Shown here: positions 1 to 8,080 of the stretch, in pieces
Position numbering within the stretch: position 1 is the first letter of the stretch
How the letters are laid out: every line of letters begins with the position of its first letter
Assembly: GCA_028707655.1 (NCBI GenBank)
Contig: JAQWAN010000027.1
Location: forward strand, 1-12,554
DNA length: 12,554 bases
Direction: 5' to 3'
DNA from: Bacteroidaceae bacterium
GTDB taxonomy: Bacteria; Bacteroidota; Bacteroidia; Bacteroidales; Bacteroidaceae
Notes under the pieces: generated by a model
The model's input: the letters and a program-made list of their open reading frames with translations, nothing else
What the model was told of the DNA's origin: nothing
Database searches by the model: none
Program-made: the position numbers and the translations under genes

Positions 1-149
1 CGCCCAGTTATGCAGAAGATGCTGGTCGTGCTTTTGGACGCTTCCAATCCCAATTGATCGATTTACCAGAAACGCTCAGTGAAACCATCCCTAACTTCCA
101 TAACATGGAATTCCGTTCCGCTTGCATATGGACCCGTTCCTACTCCTAA
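1..149 (+). pseudogene. Fragment of N-acetylhexosamine kinase-like phosphotransferase (NahK/MdsC type), broken at its 3' side
   Basis: The frame starting at base 3 reads AEDAGRAFGRFQ, then LIDLPETLSETIP and FHNMEFR. From memory this matches the middle of the aminoglycoside-phosphotransferase-fold kinases annotated in Bacteroides as MdsC or N-acetylhexosamine 1-kinase, which phosphorylate GlcNAc/GalNAc released from glycans in the cytoplasm. Those proteins are about 360 residues long and continue for roughly 190 residues after this motif, including the catalytic HxD region. Here the similarity stops at about base 116. The frame then continues only as SACIWTRSYS before a TAA at 147-149, and the DNA becomes fucosidase coding sequence in another frame. 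The N-terminal part lies outside the window. The catalytic part is absent, so the product cannot be active. Family assignment rests on about 38 residues, so it is likely but not certain. Confidence 0.6.
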
Positions 150-2145
150 CCAGCTGGCTTGGCAAAAGATGGAGAAATATGCTTTTGTGCACTTTAGTAT
201 GAATACCTTTATGGATGTGGAGTGGGGGTATGGCGATGTATCGGCCAAACATTTTAATCCCACGGACTTAGATTGTAAACAGTGGGTTAAACTATTTAAA
301 GCATCGGGACTAAAAGGTGTTATTCTCACTGCTAAACATCATGATGGGTTCTGTTTATGGCCTTCAAAATATACCGATTATTCGGTGAAGAATTCTCCTT
401 GGAAAGATGGAAAAGGCGATTTGGTGCGTGAGTTATCCGATGCTTGTCGCCAAGCAGGATTAAAGTTTGGCATCTATCTTTCTCCCTGGGATAGGAATCA
501 TGCCGATTATGGAACCTCTAAGTATCTTACCTATTTTAGAAATCAGCTTACTGAATTATTAACCAACTATGGTGACATCTTTGAAGTTTGGTTCGATGGT
601 GCTAACGGAGGAGATGGTTATTATGGAGGTGCTCGTGAAACAAGAAAAGTAAATAGACGTACCTATTATAACTGGCCTAGTCTATTTAAGTTGGTGAAAA
701 AGCTGCAACCCAAGGCTGTTATTTTTGGCGATGGTGGTCCTGGTTGTCGTTGGTGCGGCGATGAAGAGGGATGGGTTGGTCAAACCAACTGGAGTACGCT
801 CTATAAAGATTCTGTTTGGAATGGTTATCCGCATTACAAAGAGTTGCGCTATGGGCATAAAGGCGGTGATATGTGGGTGCCAGCTGAAGTGAATGTTTCT
901 GTACGTCCCGGATGGTTTTATCATACCTCTGAAGATCATAAAGTAAAAACAGTAGAACAGTTAGTCGATTTTTACTACCAATCTGTGGGTAGAAACGGTA
1001 CGCTGTTGTTGAACTTTCCCATAGATAAGCGCGGTTGGATACATGAAATAGAATCGGAACGTATGCTGCAGATGACAACTATTCTTGCACGCGATTTTAA
1101 AGATAATCTTGCTCCAAAAGCAGCGGAAGTAACCGCTTCTAGCATCCGTATGGAGGATGAATACTTTGCGCCCGAAAAAGTTATAGATGATAATGGATTA
1201 ACCTATTGGGTTCCCTCAGAAAAGGATAAAAAGCCATTTATTCAACTAAATTGGGATGCACCTATCACTTTCAATCGTCTGATGTTGCAAGAGTTTATAA
1301 CCTTGGGTCAACGAGTTTCCTCCTTTCAAGTAGAGGTACTTCTAGATGGGGCTTGGAAAGTTTTAGACCAACAAACCACCATTGGTTATAAGCGTATTCT
1401 TCGCTTACCAACCACCTCTACAAAAGGGGTACGTGTTACCATCTTATCCGCAGCAGCTGTGCCTTTACTCTCTCATATAGGTGTTTATAATGCTCCTAAA
1501 CTATTAGTAGCACCAACATTACACCGTAATCAAAAGGGATTTGTTGCTTTAAGAAGCAGCGACCCCGAGGCTACTCTTTATTATACGTTAGATGGAACGG
1601 ATCCAACATCCGCCTCTAAACGTTATACGGCCCCCTTTATAGTAAGAACACCTATTGAGGTGCGTGCCATCTCTGCTGATGAAATAAGTGGCGATAAGAG
1701 TGAGGTTACCGCTCATCTTTTCACTTCGGATAAGCGGAATTGGTGTGTTTTTCCTCCTACTGAAGAAACAAAAAGCAACGACCCATCTTTTCTTTTTGAT
1801 GGAGAGGAATCGACCACTTACATGCAGACCCAAAAGGAATTGCCTATTAATTTAATTCTTGACTTGGGGTCTAAACAATCGATCTGTGGTTTTACCTATT
1901 TGCCCGATCAAGCGCGTTGGTCTAAGGGAATTATTCTTGGTTATCGTTTTTACACCTCCTTAGATAATCAACATTGGTCTTTAGTGAAAACAGGAGATTT
2001 TTCAAATATCAAGAATCATCCTATCTTACAAACCGAAACGTTTCCCTCTGTGGAGGCTCATTATGTTAAGTTTCAAGCTATACGTACAACAGATGGTACT
2101 GCTATTGCTGGTTATGCCGAATTTGAAGTCTTAGTATCTAAATAA
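79..2145 (+). CDS. Alpha-L-fucosidase, GH29, with F5/8C and chitobiase-like C-terminal domains; N-terminus altered
   Basis: This retaining glycosidase of family GH29 removes alpha-L-fucose from host or dietary glycans. Counting from the GTG at 79, the catalytic domain covers about residues 18-340. It carries AKHHDGFCLWPSKY (85-98) and the nucleophile motif EVWFDGANGG, with Asp173 as the likely nucleophile. A discoidin-like (F5/8 type C) domain follows at about 345-470, then a chitobiase C-terminal-type segment (YYTLDGTDPTSASKRY) at about 480-550, and a second discoidin-like domain to the end. Such proteins normally start with a signal peptide. Here there is none: the first 12 residues are out-of-frame translation of the upstream kinase, and genuine similarity begins near V13. 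A TGA at 55-57 closes the frame, so the candidate starts are GTG 79 and ATG 169, the latter 20 bases after the kinase-frame stop. The enzyme identity is secure. Export and expression are doubtful. Confidence 0.88.
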   Translation: MKPSLTSITWNSVPLAYGPVPTPNQLAWQKMEKYAFVHFSMNTFMDVEWGYGDVSAKHFNPTDLDCKQWVKLFKASGLKGVILTAKHHDGFCLWPSKYTDYSVKNSPWKDGKGDLVRELSDACRQAGLKFGIYLSPWDRNHADYGTSKYLTYFRNQLTELLTNYGDIFEVWFDGANGGDGYYGGARETRKVNRRTYYNWPSLFKLVKKLQPKAVIFGDGGPGCRWCGDEEGWVGQTNWSTLYKDSVWNGYPHYKELRYGHKGGDMWVPAEVNVSVRPGWFYHTSEDHKVKTVEQLVDFYYQSVGRNGTLLLNFPIDKRGWIHEIESERMLQMTTILARDFKDNLAPKAAEVTASSIRMEDEYFAPEKVIDDNGLTYWVPSEKDKKPFIQLNWDAPITFNRLMLQEFITLGQRVSSFQVEVLLDGAWKVLDQQTTIGYKRILRLPTTSTKGVRVTILSAAAVPLLSHIGVYNAPKLLVAPTLHRNQKGFVALRSSDPEATLYYTLDGTDPTSASKRYTAPFIVRTPIEVRAISADEISGDKSEVTAHLFTSDKRNWCVFPPTEETKSNDPSFLFDGEESTTYMQTQKELPINLILDLGSKQSICGFTYLPDQARWSKGIILGYRFYTSLDNQHWSLVKTGDFSNIKNHPILQTETFPSVEAHYVKFQAIRTTDGTAIAGYAEFEVLVSK

Positions 2146-2266
2146 CCACTCTTTCTTAGAAGCTGATGATATGTACTGCCGATTTCTTGTAAAACAATGT
2201 AAAATTCGTTAATTCGCTCAACAATTCAGATGGATAAGGCGTTGTATAGTAACAAATGACTATGAA

Positions 2267-3334
2267 ATGAAAGCGAAAACCCTTTATCTCCTGTTGTGCA
2301 TTGGCTTTATGTCAGTGGTAGGAGCTTTTGGGCAAAGTCAATTGAAGAATAATACCGTTACAAAAAAAACAATAAAGATGGAAAAAACGCATGAAATTTA
2401 TTTCGCGGGAGGTTGTTTTTGGGGAACGGAGCATTTTATGAAGCAGATAAAAGGAGTGATAAGTACAGAGGTGGGGTATGCTAATGCAACCGTAGAGGCA
2501 CCCACTTATCAACAAGTCTGTTCAGGGAACACAGGTGCTGCTGAGGCAGTAAAGGTGGTGTTTGATCCGCAAGAGGTTGAACTTTGTTTATTAATTAATC
2601 TGTTTTTTAAAACAATAGACCCTACTACCTTAAATCAACAAGGTAATGATGTAGGCACACAATATCGCACGGGCATTTATTACACCGATAAGAGCGATTT
2701 GAAATTACTTAAAACCGTAATGGGCAGATTGGCTACAGACTACACGAAACCTTTAGTGGTTGAGGTATTGCCATTGCTCAGTTTCTATACGGCCGAGACC
2801 TATCATCAGGATTATCTACAAAGTAATCCTAAAGGATATTGTCATATAGACCCAGCATTGTTCAAAGTGGCACGTGAAGCAAATGTTAAGCCTGTATATA
2901 GCAAGTTAGATGATGATGTGTTACGTGCACATCTATCGGACCAGCAATATGCAGTGACACAAAAAAACGCAACTGAACCCGCTTTTGAGAATGCTTATTG
3001 GGATGAATATAGAAAAGGAATTTATGTAGATGTTACCAATGGTGAACCTCTGTTTTTATCCACGGATAAGTTTCAATCCGATTGTGGATGGCCTAGTTTT
3101 TCTAAACCCATAAATTGTTATGCTTTAGAAGAAAAAGTGGATACTACCCATGGTATGCAGCGTTTGGAGATACGCAGTAAGACCGGTGATTCTCATCTCG
3201 GACATCTGTTTACGGATGGTCCTGCAGATAAGGGTGGTTTGCGCTACTGTATTAATAGTGCTTCTTTGCGTTTTATTCCAATAGAGAAGATGGAAAAAGC
3301 GGGCTATGGTAACTATATATATCTCATAAAATAA
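2267..3334 (+). CDS. msrAB: Secreted bifunctional peptide methionine sulfoxide reductase MsrA-MsrB
   Basis: This fusion enzyme reduces both diastereomers of methionine sulfoxide in proteins. Residues 1-22 form a signal peptide (hydrophobic LYLLLCIGFMSVVGAFG), so it probably works in the periplasm or as an exported protein. The MsrA domain (about 42-190) has GGCFWG with catalytic Cys50, and the characteristic GTQYRTGIYY and YHQDYL segments. The MsrB domain (about 215-340) has CGWPSF, RSKTGDSHLGH and RYCINSASLRF with catalytic Cys328. The CxxC zinc pair usually found before PLFxS in zinc-type MsrB is missing (VTNGEPLFLS), so this is probably the zinc-free form. The ATG at 2267 is chosen because the signal peptide begins there. 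It stands alone between a fucosidase and two terminators, with no electron-donor gene beside it. Confidence 0.95.
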   Translation: MKAKTLYLLLCIGFMSVVGAFGQSQLKNNTVTKKTIKMEKTHEIYFAGGCFWGTEHFMKQIKGVISTEVGYANATVEAPTYQQVCSGNTGAAEAVKVVFDPQEVELCLLINLFFKTIDPTTLNQQGNDVGTQYRTGIYYTDKSDLKLLKTVMGRLATDYTKPLVVEVLPLLSFYTAETYHQDYLQSNPKGYCHIDPALFKVAREANVKPVYSKLDDDVLRAHLSDQQYAVTQKNATEPAFENAYWDEYRKGIYVDVTNGEPLFLSTDKFQSDCGWPSFSKPINCYALEEKVDTTHGMQRLEIRSKTGDSHLGHLFTDGPADKGGLRYCINSASLRFIPIEKMEKAGYGNYIYLIK

Positions 3335-3351
3335 AATTGGCTAATCTCTCG

Positions 3352-3374
3352 AAACCCTTTACAGGTTTTTTTTT
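3352..3374 (+). terminator. Short intrinsic terminator after msrAB
   Basis: A 5-bp stem AAACC/GGTTT (3352-3356 with 3364-3368) with a 7-base loop runs directly into nine T residues starting at 3366. It lies 18 bases after the msrAB stop. The stem is weak, but the U-tract is good and a stronger hairpin follows. Confidence 0.55.
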
Positions 3375-3387
3375 CCATTTAATAATG

Positions 3388-3426
3388 ATTAGGGTCTCGA
3401 TTATTCGAGACCCTAATTTCGTTTTA
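3388..3426 (+). terminator. Strong hairpin terminator between msrAB and the barrel gene
   Basis: A perfect 13-bp stem (3388-3400 with 3405-3417, core AGGGTCTCGA/TCGAGACCCT) has a 4-base loop TTAT and is followed by TTCGTTTTATCC. With the preceding weaker hairpin it forms a tandem terminator closing the msrAB transcript. The next gene therefore needs its own promoter. Confidence 0.8.
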
Positions 3427-3511
3427 TCCTTTTGAAAATAAAAACGCATTTTAGTACATCTGTGCTTATTTTTTTTCTTTTTGCAACATTTTGTCTTTTG
3501 GTTCCGTCTAA

Positions 3512-3550
3512 CTATTAACTGAATAATCGCCGCGGAATGCTCAGTTATAG
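3512..3550. promoter_or_regulatory. Inverted repeat upstream of the outer-membrane barrel gene
   Basis: CTATTAACTGA (3512-3522) pairs with TCAGTTATAG (3541-3550) as ten base pairs with one bulged T. The 18-base loop is unusually GC-rich for this region and contains CCGCGG. It ends 26 bases before the start codon at 3577. It could be a 5'-UTR hairpin or a repressor operator. No clear TAnnTTTG promoter box was found nearby. Confidence 0.4.
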
Positions 3551-3576
3551 TATGAACCACTTGATAAAAGATAATA

Positions 3577-5895
3577 ATGAAAAGGAATGTCATTTTTTTA
3601 CTTGCTATGCTTACCTCCATTCTTATGTATGCCGATACCTTTCAGGTAAAGGGGAGGATTGTTTCCAATAAGCAACCCGTGGAGTTTGCAACTATTATTC
3701 TGCAGACAAAAGACTCTGTATTTGTAAATGGAGGAATCTCTGACCAGCATGGCCGATTCAAATTAGAAAATCTAGCAGCTGGTAATTATCGACTAGCTGT
3801 ATCTAGTATGGGATATGGCCCCAAAAAGATAGAGCTGTCAACTCTCTCTAAGAATGTGGATTTAGGCGATATAGAGATCAACGTTTTAGCTTTGGAGCTA
3901 GAGGAGGTAAAGATAACCGCTTCTCATGTAATCAACCAGGCCGACAAAAAACTTATTTTACCAACAGCTTATGCCATCAAGGCATCTACAAATGGACTGG
4001 AGCTACTGCAACAACTCAAGTTGAGTCGCTTACGCGTTGACCCAATGCGGAACACCATCACCTCGTCCAACGAAGGAGAAGTGCAGTTGCGTATTAATGG
4101 TGCGGTGGCAGAGATACAGGAGATTAGAGCCATCCATCCCGATGATATTCAACGTATCGAGTATCATGAAGAGCCAAGTATGCGCTATGGTAGAAATGTG
4201 GCCGTTGTAATTGATTATATCACAAAGCGCCACTCCTCTGGTGGTTATATCGGTGTGGATACCCAAAACAGACCAGAAGGTGGGTTTGGCAACAACGGAT
4301 TGAATGCAAAGCTCAATCATAAAAAATCGGAGGTTGCCCTTAATTACTGGGGTATGTACAGAGATTTTGATGGCTATTGGCGTAAAAATTCAGAGACCTT
4401 CAATTTTGCAGATGGCACCTCATACACTAGAAAAGAGAGCGGAATACCGAATATAATGCGCGAGAATCATCATAAAGGTAGCCTTTCTTATAACTTCTTA
4501 GAGGGTAAAAAATGGTTTTTTAATACCACTTTGCGCTTCTTTTATGATGATGGGCAAATGGATTCTAAGAGTTTACTCTATCCTGCATCCGATATCTCTA
4601 ATACGGTAAACATGCTCGATAAGACCAATTACTCTAGTAGAAGTCCCTCTTTAGACCTTTATTTCCAGCGTAATTATGACAATCGTCGCACCTTAATTCT
4701 AAATGCTGTTGGCACCTATATCAACAGTAGTAACCATAGAGCTTACTCCGAGGAAAAAGAGGGGCAGCAAACAGCCTCTATTCTTTCTACCATCTATGGC
4801 GATAAATATTCACTCATCACCGAGGGTATCTATGAGTTTGGAGTAGCACAGAAAGATAAGTTAAGCCTAGGGGTCAAATCCATTTACTCCTATTCTAAAA
4901 ACGACTATAACGGTACAACTGAAGCAGTAACAAACATGCGAGAGGGTAGTGCCACCGCTTATGCTGAATATATGGGTTGTCTCGGTCGTTTCCATTATAC
5001 CTTGGGCACACAAGCCTTTTATAGTTGGTTTAGCCAGAAAGAGAACAGCTATTCTCGATTGGTTTTCCTGCCACGCGTAAAGTTAGACTATAAATTCAAC
5101 GACCATACCTTCCTTCGTTTTTCCAGTCGTCTAAGATATGACACCCCTAATTTGTCCGATCTTAGTGATGTGGAGCAGCAAATAGATGCTTTACAAATAC
5201 GTCGTGGTAATCCCACATTAAAGAATGTGCATGTCTTTAGTAATCGACTCTATATGGAATATCGTAAAGGTTTATTCACCGGAAACATAAGTTTGTTTTA
5301 TCAGTATCAGAACAACCCCATTATGGAGAGCACCCTACGTGAGAATGCTGTTTTTGTACGTACCATACAGAATCAGAACAGTTGGCAAAAGTTCAATCCT
5401 GAAGTGGAACTAAAGTTTGGTCCCATCAAGAACTGCCTAAACCTATCTCTTACCACTGGTATGAACGCTTTTGATAGTAGAGGACTCGATTATCACCACA
5501 CCTATAAGAACTGGTATTATGAGTTCGAATTATTAGCGATGTATAAAAATCTAACCGCTCAGTTCCAGGTGCAGAACCATAAAAACGATTTTTATGGAGA
5601 GACACTTACCATGGGAGAGAGCTATCACCTACTAGCCCTGAGTTATAAATATAAGAACTTAAATATAGGTGTGATGGCCTTAAATCCCTTTGCCGGAAAA
5701 GATAGCTATAACCGTCCCACAGAGTCTTTCAATAAATTTACTCCATCAAAAAACACCTGGTACCTAAGAGAAAGTTCTCGTCTTTACGTGGTTTCTTTAA
5801 GCTGGAATGTTAGTTTTGGTAGGAAATTCAAATCGGTTCAAAAACGATTAAACAATCAGGATACCAATAGCGGTGCATTAAAGAGTGGGAAATAA
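3577..5895 (+). CDS. Outer-membrane beta-barrel protein with N-terminal carboxypeptidase-regulatory-like domain (TonB-dependent receptor-like)
   Basis: The protein starts with a signal peptide (about residues 1-19, IFLLAMLTSILMYA). A carboxypeptidase regulatory-like domain follows (about 22-110) with VKGRIVSNKQPVEFATI and SDQHGRFKLENLAAGNYRL. A plug-like segment (about 115-215) contains LRINGAVAEIQEIRAIHPDD and IQRIEYHEEPSMRYG. The remaining 550 or so residues are rich in alternating aromatic and polar residues, as in outer-membrane beta strands. This order fits the Bacteroidota family usually called outer membrane beta-barrel family protein, a relative of TonB-dependent receptors that is shorter than SusC (about 1000 residues). 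There is no SusD-like lipoprotein, anti-sigma factor or two-component gene beside it, so the substrate cannot be deduced. The last residues (SLSWNVSFGRKF) resemble a final strand, followed by a charged tail to residue 772. Confidence 0.85.
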   Translation: MKRNVIFLLAMLTSILMYADTFQVKGRIVSNKQPVEFATIILQTKDSVFVNGGISDQHGRFKLENLAAGNYRLAVSSMGYGPKKIELSTLSKNVDLGDIEINVLALELEEVKITASHVINQADKKLILPTAYAIKASTNGLELLQQLKLSRLRVDPMRNTITSSNEGEVQLRINGAVAEIQEIRAIHPDDIQRIEYHEEPSMRYGRNVAVVIDYITKRHSSGGYIGVDTQNRPEGGFGNNGLNAKLNHKKSEVALNYWGMYRDFDGYWRKNSETFNFADGTSYTRKESGIPNIMRENHHKGSLSYNFLEGKKWFFNTTLRFFYDDGQMDSKSLLYPASDISNTVNMLDKTNYSSRSPSLDLYFQRNYDNRRTLILNAVGTYINSSNHRAYSEEKEGQQTASILSTIYGDKYSLITEGIYEFGVAQKDKLSLGVKSIYSYSKNDYNGTTEAVTNMREGSATAYAEYMGCLGRFHYTLGTQAFYSWFSQKENSYSRLVFLPRVKLDYKFNDHTFLRFSSRLRYDTPNLSDLSDVEQQIDALQIRRGNPTLKNVHVFSNRLYMEYRKGLFTGNISLFYQYQNNPIMESTLRENAVFVRTIQNQNSWQKFNPEVELKFGPIKNCLNLSLTTGMNAFDSRGLDYHHTYKNWYYEFELLAMYKNLTAQFQVQNHKNDFYGETLTMGESYHLLALSYKYKNLNIGVMALNPFAGKDSYNRPTESFNKFTPSKNTWYLRESSRLYVVSLSWNVSFGRKFKSVQKRLNNQDTNSGALKSGK

Positions 5896-5905
5896 GCAAA
5901 AAAAA

Positions 5906-6009
5906 ATAGATTTTTAGTAAAATGTCAGAATGTTATATATACACTTCGATTTTTTCCTTTCTTCGTGCTGTGTTATGCAATCTTTTTCTGATATTTGCTA
6001 AAAATCTAT
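5906..6009. repeat. 16-bp inverted repeat flanking the ptb upstream region
   Basis: ATAGATTTTTAGTAAA (5906-5921) is the reverse complement of TTTGCTAAAAATCTAT (5994-6009) at 15 of 16 positions, with the outer 12 perfect. The 72-base interval holds most of the ptb upstream region. The right arm ends four bases before the ptb start codon and overlaps a possible promoter box at 5990-5997. The arms could be recombination sites of an invertible promoter, a long-range RNA stem, or an operator pair. Confidence 0.5.
5990..5997 (+). promoter_or_regulatory. Possible Bacteroidota -7 box for ptb-buk
   Basis: GATATTTG differs from the Bacteroides -7 consensus TAnnTTTG at one of the six fixed positions. 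It lies 16 bases before the ptb start codon, which would give a very short leader. No convincing TTTG -33 box was found about 19 bases upstream, so this is a tentative call. Confidence 0.25.
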
Positions 6010-6013
6010 CGAT

Positions 6014-6928
6014 ATGGAACCCATTAGAAATTTCAAGGAACTAACATCCTATCTAAAAGCTCTTCACCAACGCAAACGAATAGCCGTGGTGTGCGCAAAC
6101 GATACGAATACCGAATACGCCATTGCAAGAGCACTCGAAGAGGGGATTGCAGAGTTTCTTATGATTGGCGATTCTACTATCTTAGAGAAATATCCCACCC
6201 TAAAGAAATATCCCGATTTTGTACATATCATTCATATCGAGGATCCTGATGCGGCTGCTCTCGAAGCTGTTCGTATTGTTCGCGAGGGCGAAGCAGATAT
6301 CTTAATGAAGGGTATCATTAATACCGATAACCTACTACGCGCCATACTTGATAAGGAGAAGGGACTTCTTCCTAAAGGAAAAGTGTTGACCCACCTCTCT
6401 ATGATGCAGATTCCCACCTACGATAAACTATTATTTTTCTCGGATGCAGCCGTCATTCCTCGTCCCACGTTAGACCAACGTGTAGCGATGATAAACTATG
6501 CCATTCAAACCTCTAAATGCTTTGGTATTGAGCAGCCCCGTGTATCATTGATTCATTGTACGGAGAAGGTCAGTGCCAAGTTCCCCTTTTCGCTCGACTA
6601 TGTAAAGCTAGTGGAGATGGGTCTAGCAGGCGATTTTGGAGATGCTATCATAGATGGCCCACTCGATGTACGTACCTCGTGTGAGCGTGCCAGTGGCGAC
6701 ATCAAAGGCATTGTTTCGCCCATCAATGGTGCCGCCGACGTGCTTATCTTCCCTAATATTGAATCGGGTAACACTTTTTATAAATCGGTTGCCCTTTTTG
6801 CTCATGCAGATATGGCTGGTCTGTTGCAAGGACCTATTTGCCCCGTTGTTTTACCCTCGCGTAGCGATACGGGCTTATCTAAATATTATAGTATGGCCAT
6901 GGCCTGCCTTACTTGCAGTAACACCTAA
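6014..6928 (+). CDS. ptb: Phosphate butyryltransferase
   Basis: Ptb converts butyryl-CoA and phosphate to butyryl phosphate and CoA, the first of two cytoplasmic steps that turn butyryl-CoA into butyrate. The 304-residue protein is of the usual length. It shows the phosphate acetyl/butyryltransferase fold signatures: RIAVVCANDTNTEYAIARAL near the N-terminus, EGEADILMKGIINTDNLLRA in the middle, and VVLPSRSDTGLSKYYSMAMA at the C-terminus. It has no signal peptide. Butyrate kinase follows in the same direction after 84 bases, with no terminator seen between, so the two form an operon. Ptb relatives may accept other short acyl-CoAs, including branched ones. The pairing with buk favours butyryl-CoA. 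Confidence 0.93.
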   Translation: MEPIRNFKELTSYLKALHQRKRIAVVCANDTNTEYAIARALEEGIAEFLMIGDSTILEKYPTLKKYPDFVHIIHIEDPDAAALEAVRIVREGEADILMKGIINTDNLLRAILDKEKGLLPKGKVLTHLSMMQIPTYDKLLFFSDAAVIPRPTLDQRVAMINYAIQTSKCFGIEQPRVSLIHCTEKVSAKFPFSLDYVKLVEMGLAGDFGDAIIDGPLDVRTSCERASGDIKGIVSPINGAADVLIFPNIESGNTFYKSVALFAHADMAGLLQGPICPVVLPSRSDTGLSKYYSMAMACLTCSNT

Positions 6929-7012
6929 AGTATCCAATAAAGCATCAACGGTTAAGTAGTAGCCGTGTATTAAAAAACGAAACATCTAATTTCCCTTTAG
7001 CCCCCCATATCT

Positions 7013-8074
7013 ATGAAGATTCTAGCTGTCAATCCCGGTTCCACCTCTACCAAAATAGCTGTCTACGAAGACAAAACCCCACTCTTAGTGCGCAACATTC
7101 GCCATACAGTAGAGGATCTAGCCGTTTTTCCTACGGTAGCCGATCAGTTTGATTTTAGAAAAGAACTCGTGTTGCAGCAACTAGAAAAAGAGGGCATCCC
7201 TTTCCAATTCGATGCTGTGATTGGTCGTGGCGGTTTGTTAAAGCCCATTGCTGGTGGTGTATACGAAGTCAATGCCGCCATGCGAAATGATATTATGCAT
7301 GCCGTACGTACCCATGCCTGTAATCTAGGCGGTTTGATAGCCGATCAGTTGGCGCAGTTAATACCCGGTTGTCGTGCATTCATAGCCGATCCCGGTGTGG
7401 TAGATGAGTTAAATGCTGTAGCTCGCATCTCTGGTTCGCCCATGATGCCCCGCATCACCATTTGGCATGCGCTTAACCAACGTGCCATTGCCCGTCGTTT
7501 TGCGGCCGAGCAGCAGACGAGATATGAAGATTTAGATCTGATTGTCTGTCACTTAGGTGGTGGCATCTCGATAGCCGTCCACCAACATGGCAAAGCGGTG
7601 GATGCCCCCAACTCGTTAGATGGTGAAGGTCCTTTTTCTCCCGAACGTGCCGGTTCCCTTCCCTCTGGACAATTAGTCGACCTCTGTTTTAGTGGTCGGT
7701 TCAGCAAAGAGGAGCTGAAGAGCCGTATCTCCGGTCGTGCAGGGTTGAATGCCCACTTAGGCACCACCGATGTGGTTCAGGTAGAGCAGCGGATAGCTAA
7801 TGGTGATAAGCATGCTGAGTTAGTGCTCGATGCCATGATCTATAACATAGCCAAAGGTATTGGTGCAGCAGCCACTGTTTTGTATGGAAAAATAGATGCT
7901 ATCCTCCTTACAGGCGGTATTGCCTATAGCGATTATGTGATTAGTCGTTTAAAAGAGCGTATCTCCTTTTTAGCCCCCATCGCCGTTTATCCCGGTGAGG
8001 ATGAGATGGAAGCGCTGGCCCTAAATGCCTTGGGTGCGTTAAATAAAAAGCTTACTATTTTAAAATATAAGTAG
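7013..8074 (+). CDS. buk: Butyrate kinase
   Basis: Buk transfers the phosphate of butyryl phosphate to ADP, giving butyrate and ATP, and completes the pathway started by Ptb. The protein has the acetate/butyrate kinase (ASKHA) motifs: NPGSTSTKIAVYED near the N-terminus (phosphate 1 loop), CHLGGGISIAVHQHGKAVD with LDGEGPFSPERAGSLPSG in the centre, and AILLTGGIAYSDYV near the C-terminus. The 353-residue length is normal. The last 31 codons and stop, plus six following bases, are repeated at 9548-9649 without the rest of the gene. The 5' copy described here is complete, so the enzyme should be functional. A weak hairpin overlapping the stop codon and a strong one at 8120-8153 end the transcript. 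Confidence 0.95.
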   Translation: MKILAVNPGSTSTKIAVYEDKTPLLVRNIRHTVEDLAVFPTVADQFDFRKELVLQQLEKEGIPFQFDAVIGRGGLLKPIAGGVYEVNAAMRNDIMHAVRTHACNLGGLIADQLAQLIPGCRAFIADPGVVDELNAVARISGSPMMPRITIWHALNQRAIARRFAAEQQTRYEDLDLIVCHLGGGISIAVHQHGKAVDAPNSLDGEGPFSPERAGSLPSGQLVDLCFSGRFSKEELKSRISGRAGLNAHLGTTDVVQVEQRIANGDKHAELVLDAMIYNIAKGIGAAATVLYGKIDAILLTGGIAYSDYVISRLKERISFLAPIAVYPGEDEMEALALNALGALNKKLTILKYK

Positions 8075-8080
8075 CATTTT
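7979..8080 (+). repeat. Left copy of 102-bp direct repeat (3' end of buk)
   Basis: Bases 7979-8080 match 9548-9649 at 101 of 102 positions. The only difference is G8017 versus A9586, a silent Leu codon change (CTG/CTA). The repeat starts exactly at codon 323 of buk (ATC) and runs six bases past the stop codon. The flanks on both sides are unrelated. Confidence 0.97.

Noticed and set aside
719..1078. Minus-strand open frames of 85 and 119 codons inside the fucosidase gene.
   Set aside because: They are antisense shadows of a conserved coding region, without plausible protein character.
2146..2266. Terminator or promoter between the fucosidase and msrAB genes.
   Set aside because: No convincing hairpin or TAnnTTTG box could be found in these 121 bases.
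6654..6959. Open frame of 101 codons on the plus strand inside ptb.
   Set aside because: It lies in another frame of a well-conserved ptb gene and resembles no protein.
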